This document shows positions 30,673 through 42,904 of a stretch of 64,000 bases of DNA, piece by piece. Position numbers and translations under genes: made by a program. The first letter of the stretch is position 1. Each line of letters opens with the position of its first letter. The DNA comes from Symbiodinium natans (taxonomy: Eukaryota; Sar; Dinophyceae; Suessiales; Symbiodiniaceae). Under the pieces are notes generated by a model. It saw only the letters and a program-made list of their open reading frames with translations, was not told the origin of the DNA and searched no databases. Location of the stretch: positions 62,001 through 126,000 of the forward strand of contig CAJNDS010002448.1 of NCBI GenBank assembly GCA_905221605.1. The letters are read 5' to 3'.

Positions 30673-32116
30673 CAGGCTTCGGACTGTAGCGTGGCTCTTG
30701 CGTGCGGGTGTTAGCATGGGGTAGCCGGGCATTGCAGAGACTAGGGGCCTCGCCCCTGGATTCGCCATCGGAACCATCTGGGTTTTGCTTTCAAAGTGAA
30801 GATTCGGATTGTGTTTTGAAGGTTTGCTTCAGGCTTCAGCATCCTACAGTATGGTAACTCCTGAATTCGACCCCCTAAACCCATAACTCTCAATGAACCC
30901 TAAACCCCCACGCTTCAAAGCCCCCCAAGCTCCCAAACCATCGCCTTTTTCACGTCCAGCCGCGCGCTACGCACATCCCAACCACTGAGGTGGAGAGTGT
31001 TGGCGTTCTGTACACTGTACCACACAGCTCGACACGGCGGAGATCGCTGGGAAAGTGGGAACGGGGGGGCGTTTCCCTGGTAGGGGGTTTAGGGTTTAGG
31101 GTTAAATATGCTTACCTGCACACTTCACTGCATACTTGGAGCCAAGTGGCCTGCACCCTTTAACTAGGGCTCCCAGAAGCCTGGAAATTAATATTTGATT
31201 TGTTTTGAGTACAGGGGTGAAAACTCATGTACTTAAGGGGATGAAGGGTGGACGCTAAAAAGAATGGGCTTTCTAGTCAATGCAGAAAGGCCCACGATGG
31301 ATCTTCTTCTACCCTAAGCCCTTCAGACCTCGAAACCCTCAACTCTCCAGGTTTTCCTACAGGGGCCCCTATAGGCCTAAACCCTAAGCGTGCGTGGAAC
31401 TTACGGGTTTTGGAATACTTTTGATTGCAAGCAGGGTTTGAGAACGTGACCCGGGGGGCGCGAAATTACCATGGAGCCTCCGCATTGATCAGTTCGACAC
31501 AAAGACTGTGCCAGGCGTCGCCTTGCATTGGGAAGCTGTCTGAGGAAGTAGTCCCGGCTTAGGGCTTAGGGCCCCGAAACACTCAGGAGTCAGGAGACGA
31601 AGCTCTATCTTAAAGGACATGTAGTAGCTCCGTAGGCAGGATGGGCGTGGCTTAGAACTGAGAAAGAAGGGAGCTATAGAGCCCCCAAACGTGACGAGCA
31701 GAATCCGGTGTTGTATGTTTTTTACACGTGACAGGCACGTGCAGGAACCCGCTGGGCAAAACAACATTCCCAAGCCCCACTTGCTGCTCAGGGCTGCAGG
31801 TTTGTGGTTAGAGAGAGATCTTCGTCAGGAACTATAGGAAGTATCGGGTGCGCGGAGGAAGAGCCCGCAAGACCTCAAGCCAAGCACTCTAATAATTAGC
31901 CTTCAAGATGCCAACAAAAAGGTTTCCTTAATCCCTCAACACCTTCTTTTATTTACCACCTGACAGGCCTCAAAACCTTGCAGGGCAGCCTTTCCAAGAG
32001 GAAACCCTGGCTTCTACAACGCTGCTTTGCACTGCTGCACGTCACCACACTGTACCACCAAAGCTTCCTGTGTGTCTTCAAGTCAACTATGTCAAGGACA
32101 AGTGGCCATGCAGCTT

Positions 32117-32449
32117 TCCCTCGAGGCTTATCGAGAGGCAACGTGCAATATGTTCTGCACTCAAGGTTCGCGGGGTCGTGGTCAATGGGTGGCTTGTGTG
32201 GTGCTCCTGCTTGGCTTGAGTATGTGTGTTCAGGCCGAATGCCCTCCGCGGTTTGGCAATAGACGCAGCAATGGACAAACAATCCCGACTGTACCATACA
32301 AATACCATGGCATTACATACATCACTGCCATGCGCTATGACGTCACCACCCCACTTAAGCTCTGCAGCCCCGATCGCATGAGGTGGCTGATGTCGTGGGC
32401 TTTGCTCCCTCTGGGCGCTCGCTGTCCAGCAGTCCTAGGCAGGCTCTGA
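32117..32449 (+). CDS. Possible plus-strand secreted-type frame
   Basis: The plus frame starting MQLSLEAYREATCNMF has a basic stretch, then WVACVVLLLGLSMCVQA followed by ECPP, a good signal-peptide-like end. Varied residues follow (GITYITAMRYDVTTPLK). It would oppose the prevailing gene orientation. A minus frame overlaps it. No family recognised. Confidence 0.25.
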   Translation, partial: SLEAYREATCNMFCTQGSRGRGQWVACVVLLLGLSMCVQAECPPRFGNRRSNGQTIPTVPYKYHGITYITAMRYDVTTPLKLCSPDRMRWLMSWALLPLGARCPAVLGRL

Positions 32450-32780
32450 CTCACAGGGTTTGGGATGTTTCTTGGGGGCTTCAGTTCAGGGTTAAGGGTG
32501 TTTTGGGCTCAGGGTATAGGGTAGGAGGTCAAGGTCACTTGGGCCTTGTTTCGGGTGGGAGGATACATATGGGTGGGCGGGAAAGGATCCGATACGCCAT
32601 AAAAACCCAGCAGTTTGAAGCCTCTACCCACGCCACAAAACCAAGCGGGCAAAACCTATAAGCCCTAATAACATCCCGGAGCTCCCAGCCCAGCCTGCCC
32701 CACTAGAGTCTTCTTCTTTGGGCAACTGATACATACCCTCAGATCCCTTGCAAGCCCTATCCCAACCCCCCCCCCCCCCC

Positions 32781-32850
32781 CTAAACCCTAAACCCTAAAC
32801 CCTAAACCCTAAACCGCCTAAACCCCAAACCCTGAACCCTAAACCCCCCA
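32781..32850 (+). repeat. Telomere-like CCCTAAA tract
   Basis: About seven units following a C-run at 32767-32780, and directly 3' of the minus exon at 32850-32977. Confidence 0.9.
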
Positions 32851-32977
32851 AAAGAAGGCGCTGGCGGTTGAACCGCTCTCCCTGCAAGTCCCAGGGTCGT
32901 GCGAGCAAGGCATCCAGGCGAGGCACCCGAGGCAAAGCTTCGGGGAGCTCCTTTTGGAGTGCATTGGTTTTGCTAGG
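32850..32977 (-). CDS. Coding-like exon, unidentified
   Basis: The minus frame reads TNALQKELPEALPRVPRLDA, then LLARPWDLQGERFNRQRLL. It is open, highly protein-like and ends at telomere-like repeats, as other exons here do. No family recognised. Confidence 0.45.
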
Positions 32978-33652
32978 GGGCTTTTTGTTGTAGGGTTCTT
33001 AGGGTTTTTAGGGCTTAAGGTCTTCAAGGTTTTTTGGGTTCTTAGGGTTTAGTTTTTAGGGTTTAGTATTTGGGGGGGGGGGGGGGGCGGGGGGGAGGGG
33101 GGGGTGCACGTGGCAGCTTTCGGATATAGCGGCCCCGTGCTCTTCATGCAGCTACTGTTGTCGGACCAGGTTGGTAGTGGACTTGCAAGCACGTGGGAAC
33201 CTCGCAGGGCCTTGCTCTTCAGCCTCTTCGCACACTTTCTTTGTTCAAGCTTGAGGGCTTACTTCGCGATGCTTCTGGAAGTGCACCTTGGCACTCTTAT
33301 GCCCGTGCTTCCTACTCCTAACAGAGGGATCCCGAAGTAGCTGGAAAACGACATGACTGGCTCAGGTGTTAAGGAAGCCTGCCTGCTGTTGGGTATTCAT
33401 ATGGCAAGGCAGCAGGAGGAGTTTGGGGTGCAGAGGCCTCAATGCTGAACGCCGTGGCGCATCCAAAGGTTTGCATGCCTTGTGGGCCCCATTTGTTCTC
33501 TAGTGCCCTTTGTGTTTGCTAAACTAGCCATTCAAAAGCATAGGTAGAGCGAGGCTCCTCTGGACGTCCAATCCTGGGATGCTGAGCCGTTTGTTAATCT
33601 GCCACGCAAAAAGTCAAGATGAGGCCGGTTTAGGGTTTCAGGGGTTTGGGGT
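32978..33652. other. No recognisable gene
   Basis: Degenerate TTAGGG-like sequence followed by a G-rich run at about 33073-33102. A plus frame at 33104-33340 has a hydrophobic stretch but no signature. Confidence 0.4.
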
Positions 33653-33967
33653 TTAGGGCTTAGCAGGGTTGGCAGTGCTAACTCTGCGCGCGGCCGGGCC
33701 AGGAGATGTTGGAGTCCCCCGAATTGCCAACAGCAGGAGTCGAGTGCTACGCCCGTGGAGTGGAGCCTTCAACCAGCCTTGGAACTGCCCCAACCGAACA
33801 GCCTCACCTGGGCCAAAAGCCGATTCTCCATGTCCAAAAGATGCTGAGAACTGCAGCCTCTTGATATTGACTTGGGGAAACTCTCTCACTAGGCAAGACG
33901 TTCTTAGGACAGCGAGCCTGCCAATATTTCGATTCGATTGCTGAAAGGTTGACTTCTCCTCAACCAC
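33653..33967 (-). CDS. Weak coding-like frame
   Basis: A 104-codon minus frame with NRNIGRLAVLRTSCLVREFP and FGPGEAVRLGQFQGWLKAP. It could be a protein-coding segment, but the antisense strand is also open. Unidentified. Confidence 0.25.
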   Translation of the reverse strand: MVEEKSTFQQSNRNIGRLAVLRTSCLVREFPQVNIKRLQFSASFGHGESAFGPGEAVRLGQFQGWLKAPLHGRSTRLLLLAIRGTPTSPGPAARRVSTANPAKP

Positions 33968-34540
33968 GCCGAAAGATTGCCTTCGAGTTCACGTTTGAAC
34001 CCGGGGAATGCTTCTCTAAGGAGGATCGGAACGCATGCCAACGAAGCAAACCCCTGCATGGGCAAGAGCATGCCACCCTGTCAAAGACACGTAACACATG
34101 TACTTCACGGCCCAAGCATCAATGACCTGACGGTCTCCGCCTCTTCTGTCGACACCGCGCCCCATGATGCTGCCTGATCACATCTCTTCTCTTCTCGTGC
34201 GCTACGCACGACCCAAAGCCCTAAAAGCAAAGCCGCACAATCTTATTTGTTCGGACTCCTAGGGAACTAAAGGTTCACCTTCGGGGCTACGGCAGAGGAT
34301 TGTTCTGCATCGCAAGTGGCAAGTGTGAGGGGGCCGTATTTAAATGGCCACATACAATAGCCACAACCGAACTCAAATGAGCAACGCGTCTGACATGGCA
34401 TCTTATGTTCTTTGCCGCCGCTACGCTTTCCGACTTACATCCGATGACAATCATGGGAAGCAATGAGGATCTAGTTAGGGACCACCTCCTTGATCAAGCT
34501 CAGGGACTGCAGCACAGGAAACAGAGTAAACTCGAAACCC

Positions 34541-35100
34541 TCATTGGGTAGTGCAACTTTGAGTCTCAAGGCAAGCAGGCGTGTTCCCGTTGGCCTGCTC
34601 GAGCAGCTCCGCCATGCAAGCTGGTGGGAATTCAGAATCCTTGCGAGCACACTCCTCTTTTGAGTTCCACGGTGATGGCATGAACTTCCGCCTCACCGTA
34701 GGATTCCGGCACTTCAGTAAAGTAGCGTGGCGATTATAAGCCAAGGACCAGGCCTTCTCCCGCTTCAGCTGCCAAGTGATGCTGAGCAAAGGCCTCGTGG
34801 AGGCTCGGCGGCTTTGGTGCTTGGATTCTTTGGGGCTGTCCGGTTTCGGAGCTGTGTGTGTGTGTGTCTATTTATTGTGTGGCTGCTTTGAAGGCTTCGT
34901 AAGCATTGGGGCCTTTTTTTGGTAGAATTAGCGGGGGGGGGGGGGGGGGGGGGTGGGGGAGCGGCATCTATCGCGTGATTTCCACAGACAGTGAGGCTTT
35001 GGGGAAGACGCGCCTCACCAACATAAACGTTAAAAATATGGAAAGACGGGTCTTCGTCTTCTCTTGTACGCACGGCCACTTGAAACCCAAACCCTATCAC
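34541..35100 (-). CDS. Two coding-like minus frames
   Basis: 34541-34789 reads LKREKAWSLAYNRHATLLKC, then FPPACMAELLEQANG. 34960-35100 reads FQVAVRTREDEDPSFHIFNV, then YVGEARLP. They are separated by a G-run (about 34932-34955) and lie in different frames, so introns would be needed. Unidentified. Confidence 0.3.
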
Positions 35101-35861
35101 ACGAATCTGCCTCCCAAAGGGGCCTGAATACTTTCAATAGGGTTTCGGGGGGTTCTTACACTACGATTACAAACGGACCACAAGGGAAAACGATGAGTAA
35201 GTATTCCGACCCCTATGGCGCTCCACAAAGCCCTTTCTCAAGCCGGGCTCTCTGATATCGCATCGGTTCATCGCATGAGCCACCGAAAGCCATGCATGCT
35301 GAGAGCGGAGCCGAAGCACGTGGACATATCCTGGGAAATGATGTGATCAGAAGCCAGCACAACCCGAATATCCGAATTCACACGTAGAGTCGTTTAGAAC
35401 CTAAGTGATGAACTTTGCAGAGGTGCAAACTGCAATTTACGATTAAACCTGCTGCCTCCGTCGCATTTAGTGTGCGGCCCCCCTCAGCTAGCTCTCTTGA
35501 TACCAAGATGTAGCGCAGCCTATTTCAATCTTCGCCTTTGCCGTCTAGCGGCACGACTTGAGCCGAGCCGCGAGAGACAGTCACTAGTCAGTTTGAAAAA
35601 TGGAATGCAGGGAGCCCATCAGAACACCCTGGCCTACGCTGAACACTGCATCCACTGCAGCCCAGCGGCTCTTCCGCAATGGCGCGTCATTGCTAAGGAT
35701 ATAGCTTTGGTAATTCCGCCGCGCGTGGTTGTACCAGTGATGCATCAGTCGCTGCCTGCAAGGAAGCAGCAAGTTGTGAGAACAACGGTGCTCTCAGCTT
35801 GGGGACATGAACGACTGCCCCTGAAGATGTGTCGCAGCATAACCCTAAACGCTATAGAGAC

Positions 35862-35920
35862 CCTAGACCCTAGACCCTAGACCCTAAACCCTAAACCCTA
35901 AACCCGAAACCCTAAACCAG
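35862..35920 (+). repeat. Telomere-like CCCTAGA/CCCTAAA tract
   Basis: Starts as CCCTAGA units and becomes CCCTAAA. It adjoins the minus exon at 35922-35998. Confidence 0.9.
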
Positions 35921-35921
35921 C

Positions 35922-35998
35922 CTGTTGCTGGACTTCCGCGCGGCTTCCCGGAATCGATGTCTCCACTCCTCCCCGACATAGATGGCAGGCGACAACCT
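35922..35998 (-). CDS. Coding-like exon, unidentified
   Basis: The minus frame reads LSPAIYVGEEWRHRFREAAR, then KSSN, preceded by AACCCAG acceptor-like sequence and followed by telomere-like repeats. Unidentified. Confidence 0.45.
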
Positions 35999-36189
35999 GG
36001 GTTCCGAAACTTCGACCCCTCGCAGAGGTGCCGGGACTCATCCATATCGGTTCGGGGCTTGAAGTAGTGTAGGTTATAGAGGGCTTCGGGGTTTATGTAA
36101 TTAGCTTAGAGTATAGAGGGGTCCAGGGTTTAAGTAGTTTAGGCTATGGAGGAGTTCAGGGTTGATGCAGTTTTAGGGTATAGAGGGTT

Positions 36190-36430
36190 TGGACAGATTT
36201 GATTGAATCACTTGGCTTCCAGATCAACCCGCTCAAGTCGGCTTGTACGTTCAAGAAGCCGGAGCCCTCAAAAACGTCGCGGAACTCCGCCATCCATTCA
36301 AGGCATTTTTCTAAATATCTGAACACTGTGGAGTCTGTCTTACAAGCCCCAAACCTACTTTCTTGCTGGCGACCTAAGAACATAGTCTCATAATCTTCAG
36401 CTTCAAAAATGGGTGGCTGAGCTCCGCACA
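36190..36430 (-). CDS. Coding-like exon, unidentified
   Basis: The minus frame reads PPIFEAEDYETMFLGRQQES, then VFRYLEKCLEWMAEFRDVFE and DLSGLIWKPSDS. The strong amphipathic composition over about 80 codons suggests a real exon, perhaps of the same gene as 35922-35998. No family recognised. Confidence 0.45.
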
Positions 36431-37079
36431 GCAAACCCAACACAGTCGGGTTATCCTCCGACCTGCAGCTGTTTTGCAAGGACGAGATCCCAACACCAGG
36501 GTTGTAGGTCTTATAGCGCTTGGGGGTCTGGTAAATAGTCGCCACATGAACATGTACCATTGTGGATGACTCTTCGGGTCCTGGCTAACGGTTCCGGGGG
36601 GCGGTGTGTATTCGGGGGTGGAAGTAAGAGCGACCATCTGCCTACGTTTGGCCGACCAATCTTTAGTAGGGCTTTGCGGTTCAGGGCCTTTAAGGGCACT
36701 TGCGACGTTGCGTCAGAGGCTTCAGGCTCTCACCCTCCCTTGGTATCGCTGTGCTTCTAGGACCGTAGGACTGCCGCGCTGAGGGGCAGCAGCTGAAGCG
36801 CATGACGCGCCTGCACTCACTGAAGCACTGCAAAGGGCAACCATGGTGGACTGGCAAAAGAATAGAAAGGGCCCCTGAGCCCCCTGACCCGACGTGATTC
36901 CCACATGTGTCGAACATACGCAGGGTTTTTGGGGCGCAGTACATTTCACTAAGCCCCTGTTTGTCTGTGTATGAATGCGGAGCCCGTGATCAATGCAAAA
37001 CGGGCTACGCAGCTTCGCATGTGAAGCCAGCTGCACGAGTGCGATGCTTACTGCAGTATCTTTGCGACTCAGTCAAAAC

Positions 37080-37523
37080 TCACCTGGCCCGGTCGGGTCT
37101 TGCAGTGGCATGTTGCAAGCAGCAGCGTCCTAGTTGTCCCAGAGCCTCCCAGCCAGAGATCTCCACATCCAGACCCCCAGCAGCCGCAGCGAAGTGGTGC
37201 TTGAAGGTTGTGGCCTTACCGCCAGATGTGGCATAAGTACCACCAGCAGAGCATAGGACAGAAAGGGCACATGGCGAAATGAAGGGTAATTCTTTGGCAT
37301 TCTTTGGCAGCCTTCGTGGGCTTTTCTCGGCCCGGCGCCACAGACCAAACGGGACCTGTGCCCTCAAATTGTTTCGTTTCCCGTTTGCACCTGGACCGTC
37401 CAAAGAGCCAGTCCATTGCGCCCACGCATCGCAACTGAGGCTGTGGTTCGCTACTCTGAACGCCGAAAGCACGAGCCTCAAACCTGATAAACTCTGCGAC
37501 GGACGTCCTCCGACTGCTGGCAC
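37080..37523 (-). CDS. Weak coding-like frame
   Basis: A 147-codon minus frame that includes LRAQVPFGLWRRAEKSPRRL and FKHHFAAAAGGLDVEISGWE. It is open and protein-like, with overlapping frames on both strands. Unidentified. Confidence 0.3.
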   Translation of the reverse strand: MPAVGGRPSQSLSGLRLVLSAFRVANHSLSCDAWAQWTGSLDGPGANGKRNNLRAQVPFGLWRRAEKSPRRLPKNAKELPFISPCALSVLCSAGGTYATSGGKATTFKHHFAAAAGGLDVEISGWEALGQLGRCCLQHATARPDRAR

Positions 37524-37997
37524 AGCTCGTGTGCCGATAGAATAGAGGGGTGACCATTAGTTGGGTTGCCCGAGCTCCGAAACATAGGGGATTCACATTT
37601 ACGCAATCACTGCCTTTTGAGGCGTTTACTTGTAGCCAGAGAACCCGAGTCTGAGAAGCCCACCGAGGGCTTCAGCCCAAAGTAGCTGCTTCCTCAGTCG
37701 CCATCTGCAAGGCTTCATGGGCAATTTTCGAACTTTCAGGGTATGGGGTTGTTGTTTACAGTCCTTCCTGCATATCCGGACGAACCCCACCGCAGGGGAA
37801 CTTCCCATAAGAGGGGGAGTCTCCCGTAACATGATGTACCATGAAAAACACGTATGTAGGGACCCATAGAAGGGGTCCCGCGAAGGGGGGTTCTTCGGCA
37901 GAGTGTCTCGGCTGGACGAAGATGCACCTTGGCTGGAGCAAACACCTCCATGATTGCTTGGGCTAGGAACATAATCATGAATACGTGCAGCTGCATA

Positions 37998-38124
37998 TCC
38001 ACGTATGTGTACATATATATATAGACATATGTTGCTAGCATATATGTATGTGGTATATGTATATGTATATGTGTATGTGTATGTATATGTATAATGTATA
38101 CTGTATATATATATATATATATCG
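37998..38124 (+). repeat. TATATG/TGTATG microsatellite
   Basis: Alternating TATATG, TGTATG and TATA dinucleotides. Frames crossing it are low-complexity artefacts. Confidence 0.9.
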
Positions 38125-38273
38125 ATGTGTCCGTGGTCGCATTCAATGGCACCTGGGACACAAGATGAGCCTGAGCCCCCCGTGCAAAGTCAAGCCACCT
38201 CAGTCTCGAATCCACGTGCTGAGCATCGCTCCCTAAGCCGCCTTACAGTAGGGTTTAGGCTTGGTAGGGTTTA

Positions 38274-38365
38274 GAGGGTTATAGGGTTTAGGTTTAGGGT
38301 TTAGGGTTTAGGGTTTAGGGTTTAGGGTTTAGGGTTTGGGGTTTAGGGTTAAGGGTTAGGGTTTA
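38274..38365 (+). repeat. Telomere-like TTTAGGG array
   Basis: About eleven units, degenerate at both ends. Confidence 0.95.
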
Positions 38366-38904
38366 TAGGGCTAGGGCGGGTTCTGACCCCGTTCTGGCCC
38401 AGGCACTTGATGTCGTAGTCGGAGTTCCCATGTGCAGTACCCATGGTCCGGGAGGAAATGCCAAGGCCTCAACAATCAGCAATATTGAGTTCCTGGAAGA
38501 AACTGGCATTTCTTCCAAACAGGGGTCAGGCTGATATTCTTACCACCCCTCCAAAAGATAGTATGATAGTATGTAAGCCTTCTCATCGGAGACCCAAGAA
38601 AGGTACAGCCGTAATCAACCCTATCTTTTAGAGAGGTATGGGCCTCTGTGTTCCTTCTGGGTCAGAAGCTCGCAAAGCACGCCGAAAGAATTGAAAGGCA
38701 AGAAGCAAAAGATCCGGTTTTCACACGCGAAGAAACTACAAACTACAATCTGCAACCGTGAGGGTCTTGAGCAAGGAGGCACCTCCACGCCGACATCTGG
38801 AAAGCAAGGCTCTAGAGTCATGCACCTCACACCCTTGCATTGTAACATATGTAACAAGTCTTTATGGGAGATTGGATATCGGATCTGACAGCATGGCACA
38901 ACAA

Positions 38905-39050
38905 GGAAGTGCCACTGATGCCTGCAATCACAATGCGGATCTTCTCGGAAGATTCAATCTCCGCGATCAGCTCCCTGATGGCGGCCTGCGCATCCACGGA
39001 CCTGCCAAGGGATCTGGCAATAGACAAAATGGCCGTTCGTAGAATTGCGC
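38905..39050 (-). CDS. Coding-like exon, unidentified
   Basis: The minus frame reads RTAILSIARSLGRSVDAQAA, then IRELIAEIESSEKIRIVIAG and ISG. It has helix-strand character with no stops. No family recognised. Confidence 0.45.
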
Positions 39051-39059
39051 GAAAAGAAA

Positions 39060-41320
39060 AGTGCCAGTGAAATTGGATACTCTCAACATAAGGTTCCGCA
39101 ATTCTATTCGGAACCCCAAAGAGGACAGGACTGTAGAGCGCAGCCCTATAGCTATGAGCTGGAGCCTTTCCCCCAGTGTGCACGCGCCGCACGCGCATGT
39201 TTTCGACACACATGCAACATACGCACTTGTCACCGCACGCCTGGGAGGGGAGCACATGTTTGTCAGCGTGAATCAGAATTCTGCTTGGGGGTGCAAGTGG
39301 GTTCTGACTAATCTTGGAATTCGCAAGTCCCCAGTGTGCAAGCGCCCGGGATACGACTTTACAAAAGAAGATACGACGATACGACTTAACCTACCCACTT
39401 GCAGAAGGTTGTCACGCCTAGATTTTGGTGCTGGGAAATTTTGGTGCTGGGAAGTTCGACATTCATTCATGCATTGCGTGCTTCGACCCCCAAGGCGAGG
39501 ATGTACATATCCGAACACTGCCTTCTAAGCCAGGCGTGGCACCACGCCTGCCTGTGTACTCGAGCAGTTCCTAAGAGCCTTTCCAAGGTAGTGCCTCTCT
39601 TGAGTACTAGTGCTCCCAGGCTGATTGTGAGGTATGAAGGTTCATGGCAAGAAGTCGAGTTCTGAGTCAGGTGAAGGATGCAGCAACCTTAACTAAAATA
39701 CTAAGATAAGGCTCCTGTGATCTTTTCCCTGAACCCTCCCTAAGCCCTACGTATACTTATGCAGCCTGCCCACGTACCAAGGTGGGAAGGTGAGCAGCTA
39801 CGAGAGCCAATTTCGAATCTGTCCACCAGTGCTGGGTTTTGGGATGTTTGGCGGGTCAGCACAGGATGTGCACGAAGAAGGAAGTGGCTGTGGCAACTCC
39901 TCAAGAACCATAGTGCTGCGACACTCTGAATTCTATGCTCGTCAGTCCTGAATGCTTGTGGACACTAAGCCCTACACCGAACCTGACACACACACACACA
40001 CTTACAGTAGGCTGCCTGGTCTTGAATAGTGAAGATGACGCCGACTGAGTCCTGGAGGGTACGGTGCTCAAGGGGATGCCCTTATGGGGGATTCCTAGAA
40101 TGAGGACTTTGCATGTGGGGGGTTCCCCCCCCCCCAAGCCCACAATGTTATGAAATGCCCATGTAGGCTGAACGGGAAAACCGAGCAAGTCAGGATTGAC
40201 ATCGCCCAACTGACGCCTCCGCGTGTAAGCGGCATAAGAAAAAGACCCTGAACCTAAAATCCAAACCCGGCTCGTAAAAGGGTTGTATAAGGGAACCTTA
40301 CCCCTGAAGAAAAGGAACGGAGGGACCCCACGCTGGGTGGTTTCATTGTGTAATATGGCTCCCATCGCGATGTGGATGCGGAATCCGCCCTGCATTCCTG
40401 TGAGCACCTTTCAGCACAACCCCGCTCCCAAAATATGCCGCGAAACCGCATGGCACTTCTCAAACTTGGCATCCTGAGTGGGTCCTCTTTGCCAGGGTGC
40501 CTATTTCATGATGAACCCCATGAGGGACGTTTATTTTGGAGAGCGCAGTGTCTGCAGTTCTGCGTGGGGATTTATGGACCCTTATGCATACACTTCATGC
40601 TGACATGAGCTCTCATGGACCCAAGGCTCCTTGACGTGGGATTGGATGCGGTTCCCGCGCTGGCGCCCGCCTTCAGCTGCACTCCGACTTCTTGAGCATG
40701 TGGGGGGTTACGGTATTAGGGTCCCTTACTGTTGTGATAAGGAATCCTACTATTTGGGATGCTTTATGGGGGGTCCCTTATTTTTGTAAACCGCCCATGT
40801 AAGGCTTCAGCAAGACTTGCAAGCTGAAAGTTGCAGCCTATTGATTGAAGAAAAGAAGGCTTGCACAGCTGCCAGCTTGCCTGATGCTCCGCCCCTTCAT
40901 GAAGGCATCTACTGCGGAACTTCGCACACCCTTTGAAGACGATGAGCCTGGTAAGAGCCATCAGCTACATTTTCTGCCCCTCTTCAGAAACACATCCCTG
41001 CATATCAGTTCGCCCCAACAAACTGACAAACAAACCTGGAGACAGCGTCTGAAAACCTTCGGGAGGTTTGGCCCGATAGGGCCCCTTAGACTTTTGCATT
41101 TGTGGATACAACCACTCACCTCGGCCCCAAGATCTCGTAATAACAAACCGAAGTCCCCTGGAAATCTCGGTTCTTGAATATCTGAAGTCCAAGAGCTCCA
41201 CCCCAAGCCGACACGCCAGTGGTAACAACGTAAATTAGAATTCGCAAGGTTCGCCACTGTCACACCAAGCCCTATAAACCCCCAAAGCCTAGAGCCCCTA
41301 TGGAATTCAGCAAAGCTACT
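39060..41320. other. No supported gene
   Basis: Mixed sequence with few telomere-like units. Weak frames occur on both strands (for example minus 39901-40407 and plus 40845-41177). A dispersed repeat at about 40710-40790 (AATCCTACTATTTGGGATGC) recurs at 46985-47040. Confidence 0.45.
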
Positions 41321-41321
41321 T

Positions 41322-41458
41322 GGAGGTTCATGGTACTTATTAACCAGCTATAACTGCACTTATAACTGTACTTATAACCATATTAGGGCACTTGAGGAGC
41401 TGATTATAAGTGGGTTATAAGTACCGTTATAATTGGTTAATAAGTACCATGAACTTCC
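41322..41458. repeat. Fold-back element, about 32-bp arms
   Basis: GGAGGTTCATGGTACTTATT at the left is mirrored by AATAAGTACCATGAACTTCC at the right. The interior has several internal TTATAA-containing inverted pieces. It is 137 bp long and has the same terminal motif as the element at 53696-53780. Confidence 0.88.
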
Positions 41459-41539
41459 TAAACCCTAAGCCCTGAGCCCTAAACCCTAAACCCTAAACCC
41501 TGAACCCTGAAACCCTAAAGTTTCAAGGAGCCGCAGGGC

Positions 41540-41610
41540 CTCCTCCCTGCTCTTTGCGCCGGCAGCCCGCTCGCGCACGCTTCGGAGCCAACTGCGCCCA
41601 GGTGCACCGC
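41540..41610 (-). CDS. Coding-like exon, possibly 3' part of the nucleotidyltransferase gene
   Basis: The minus frame reads LRSVRERAAGAKSREEALRL. It is helical and charged. Its order downstream of the exons at 42.9 and 43.1 kb would fit the C-terminal helices of the nucleotidyltransferase-like gene, but this is conjecture. Confidence 0.3.
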
Positions 41611-41766
41611 ATCAGGGCAGGAAGCAGGGTTATTGGGGGGTTTAGGGTTTAGGGTTTAGGGTTTAGGGGTGTAGTGTAGGAGGGAGATTCACAGACTCAG
41701 GATTTATAGGGTGAAGGGCATGGGATCTGGCGGGCATCGGGCCTCAGGGTTCAGGAATGCTTATAA

Positions 41767-42192
41767 GTGCTGGATCTAGCTTATGACCTGGGAAACGATC
41801 AGGTCAGTACACCATATACGTCTACACCACTGAGCCGCACATGCTCGCCAAACCACAGGACAGTGCCGCCCCAAAAGGCTAAACTCCCTAGAGGCCCTAG
41901 AGGCGACTCCAAAATCTCCAAAACCCTCAACTCTCAAAAGAACGAAGCTCTCCAACGCCACGTAGAGCGCCTGATTAAGGCCTGGGCATCAATCTCCGGC
42001 GGGAGCGTCCTGGCCACCTCGGCCGCCTCTCAGGTCCCTAAACCCAAGGGGGCTGTACCTGGAATTACTCCCCAAGCTGCTTCAAAGCTTGCTGAACACA
42101 AAGATGCGCATTGTGGCCCCATGCAGCTACGAACGTATGAGCCTTTCAACTCCGTGCTCCACCCTCTAAGGCAAGCCAAGGCCAAGTCCTAA
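41767..42192 (+). CDS. Possible plus-strand hypothetical protein (141 aa)
   Basis: A 141-codon plus frame whose second half is protein-like (ALQRHVERLIKAWASISGGS, then TPQAASKLAEHKDAH). It ends before a telomere-like tract. It opposes the main gene direction. No family recognised. Confidence 0.25.
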   Translation: MLDLAYDLGNDQVSTPYTSTPLSRTCSPNHRTVPPQKAKLPRGPRGDSKISKTLNSQKNEALQRHVERLIKAWASISGGSVLATSAASQVPKPKGAVPGITPQAASKLAEHKDAHCGPMQLRTYEPFNSVLHPLRQAKAKS

Positions 42193-42758
42193 ACGCCACA
42201 ACGCCTACGCCCTCATCGCCTTACACCCTAAACCCTAAAACTCTAAAACTCTAAAACCCTAAACCCTAAACGCTAAACCCTGCAAAGCTCTGCCGGGCTC
42301 CCGTGCGCCTTGAGGTTGTCGGACTTAGATGGCCAGCGTTGACGCATTCATGCACTCAGCCGAATTTTGTGCAGGCGTGGGTTTTGGAGCCCTTCCAGAT
42401 TCATCGCTTCTTAGGGATGCATCGCAACAAGCAGCCGGGAGGCTTGCTGACCCTTCTGCTTAAGAGTCGAGGTCGCATGCTTCCATTCTTAGTACTCAGG
42501 GCTGGGTGGGCCCTCCACCATCTCGCACATCAAGACATGATTATTTAGTATGTCAAAAAGGGTGCATTCCATTTTTTGCTCTTTTAATTCAGGACCCCCC
42601 CCCCCCAAAAAAAAAAAAAAAAGAGCGAGAGAGAGGGAATATAGGCACTACTGGGAATCTAGAAAGGCTATAGGCACACACATGCAAAGGGTAGGTACAC
42701 ATCTTTGCCTTCTGCCCATCAAAAGGGAACCTCACGAACCTGAGGCCTAACGAAAACC

Positions 42759-42899
42759 TAAACCCTAGACCCCTAGACCCTAAACCCTAAACCCTAAACC
42801 CTGAACCCTAAACCCTAAACCCTAAACCCTAAACCCTAAACCCTAAACCCTAAACCCTAAACCCTAAACCCTAAACCCTAAACCCTAAACCCTAAACCC
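42759..42899 (+). repeat. Telomere-like CCCTAAA array, about 19 units
   Basis: One of the longest arrays in the window, nearly perfect after the first few units. A second array follows at 42980-43052. A short exon-like piece lies between them. Confidence 0.95.
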
Positions 42900-42904
42900 C
42901 AGCC

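Larger units (their letters stand above)
28700..32100. other. No supported gene; tandem and fold-back repeats
   Basis: Holds G-runs near 29290, telomere-like traces and tandem repeats (see 30277-30436 and 30537-30672). Weak coding-like frames lie on both strands, for example minus 28933-29060 (PRGMHHWCPPEIRAARNLK), and overlapping plus and minus frames at 29908-30262 that cannot be separated by eye. Confidence 0.45.
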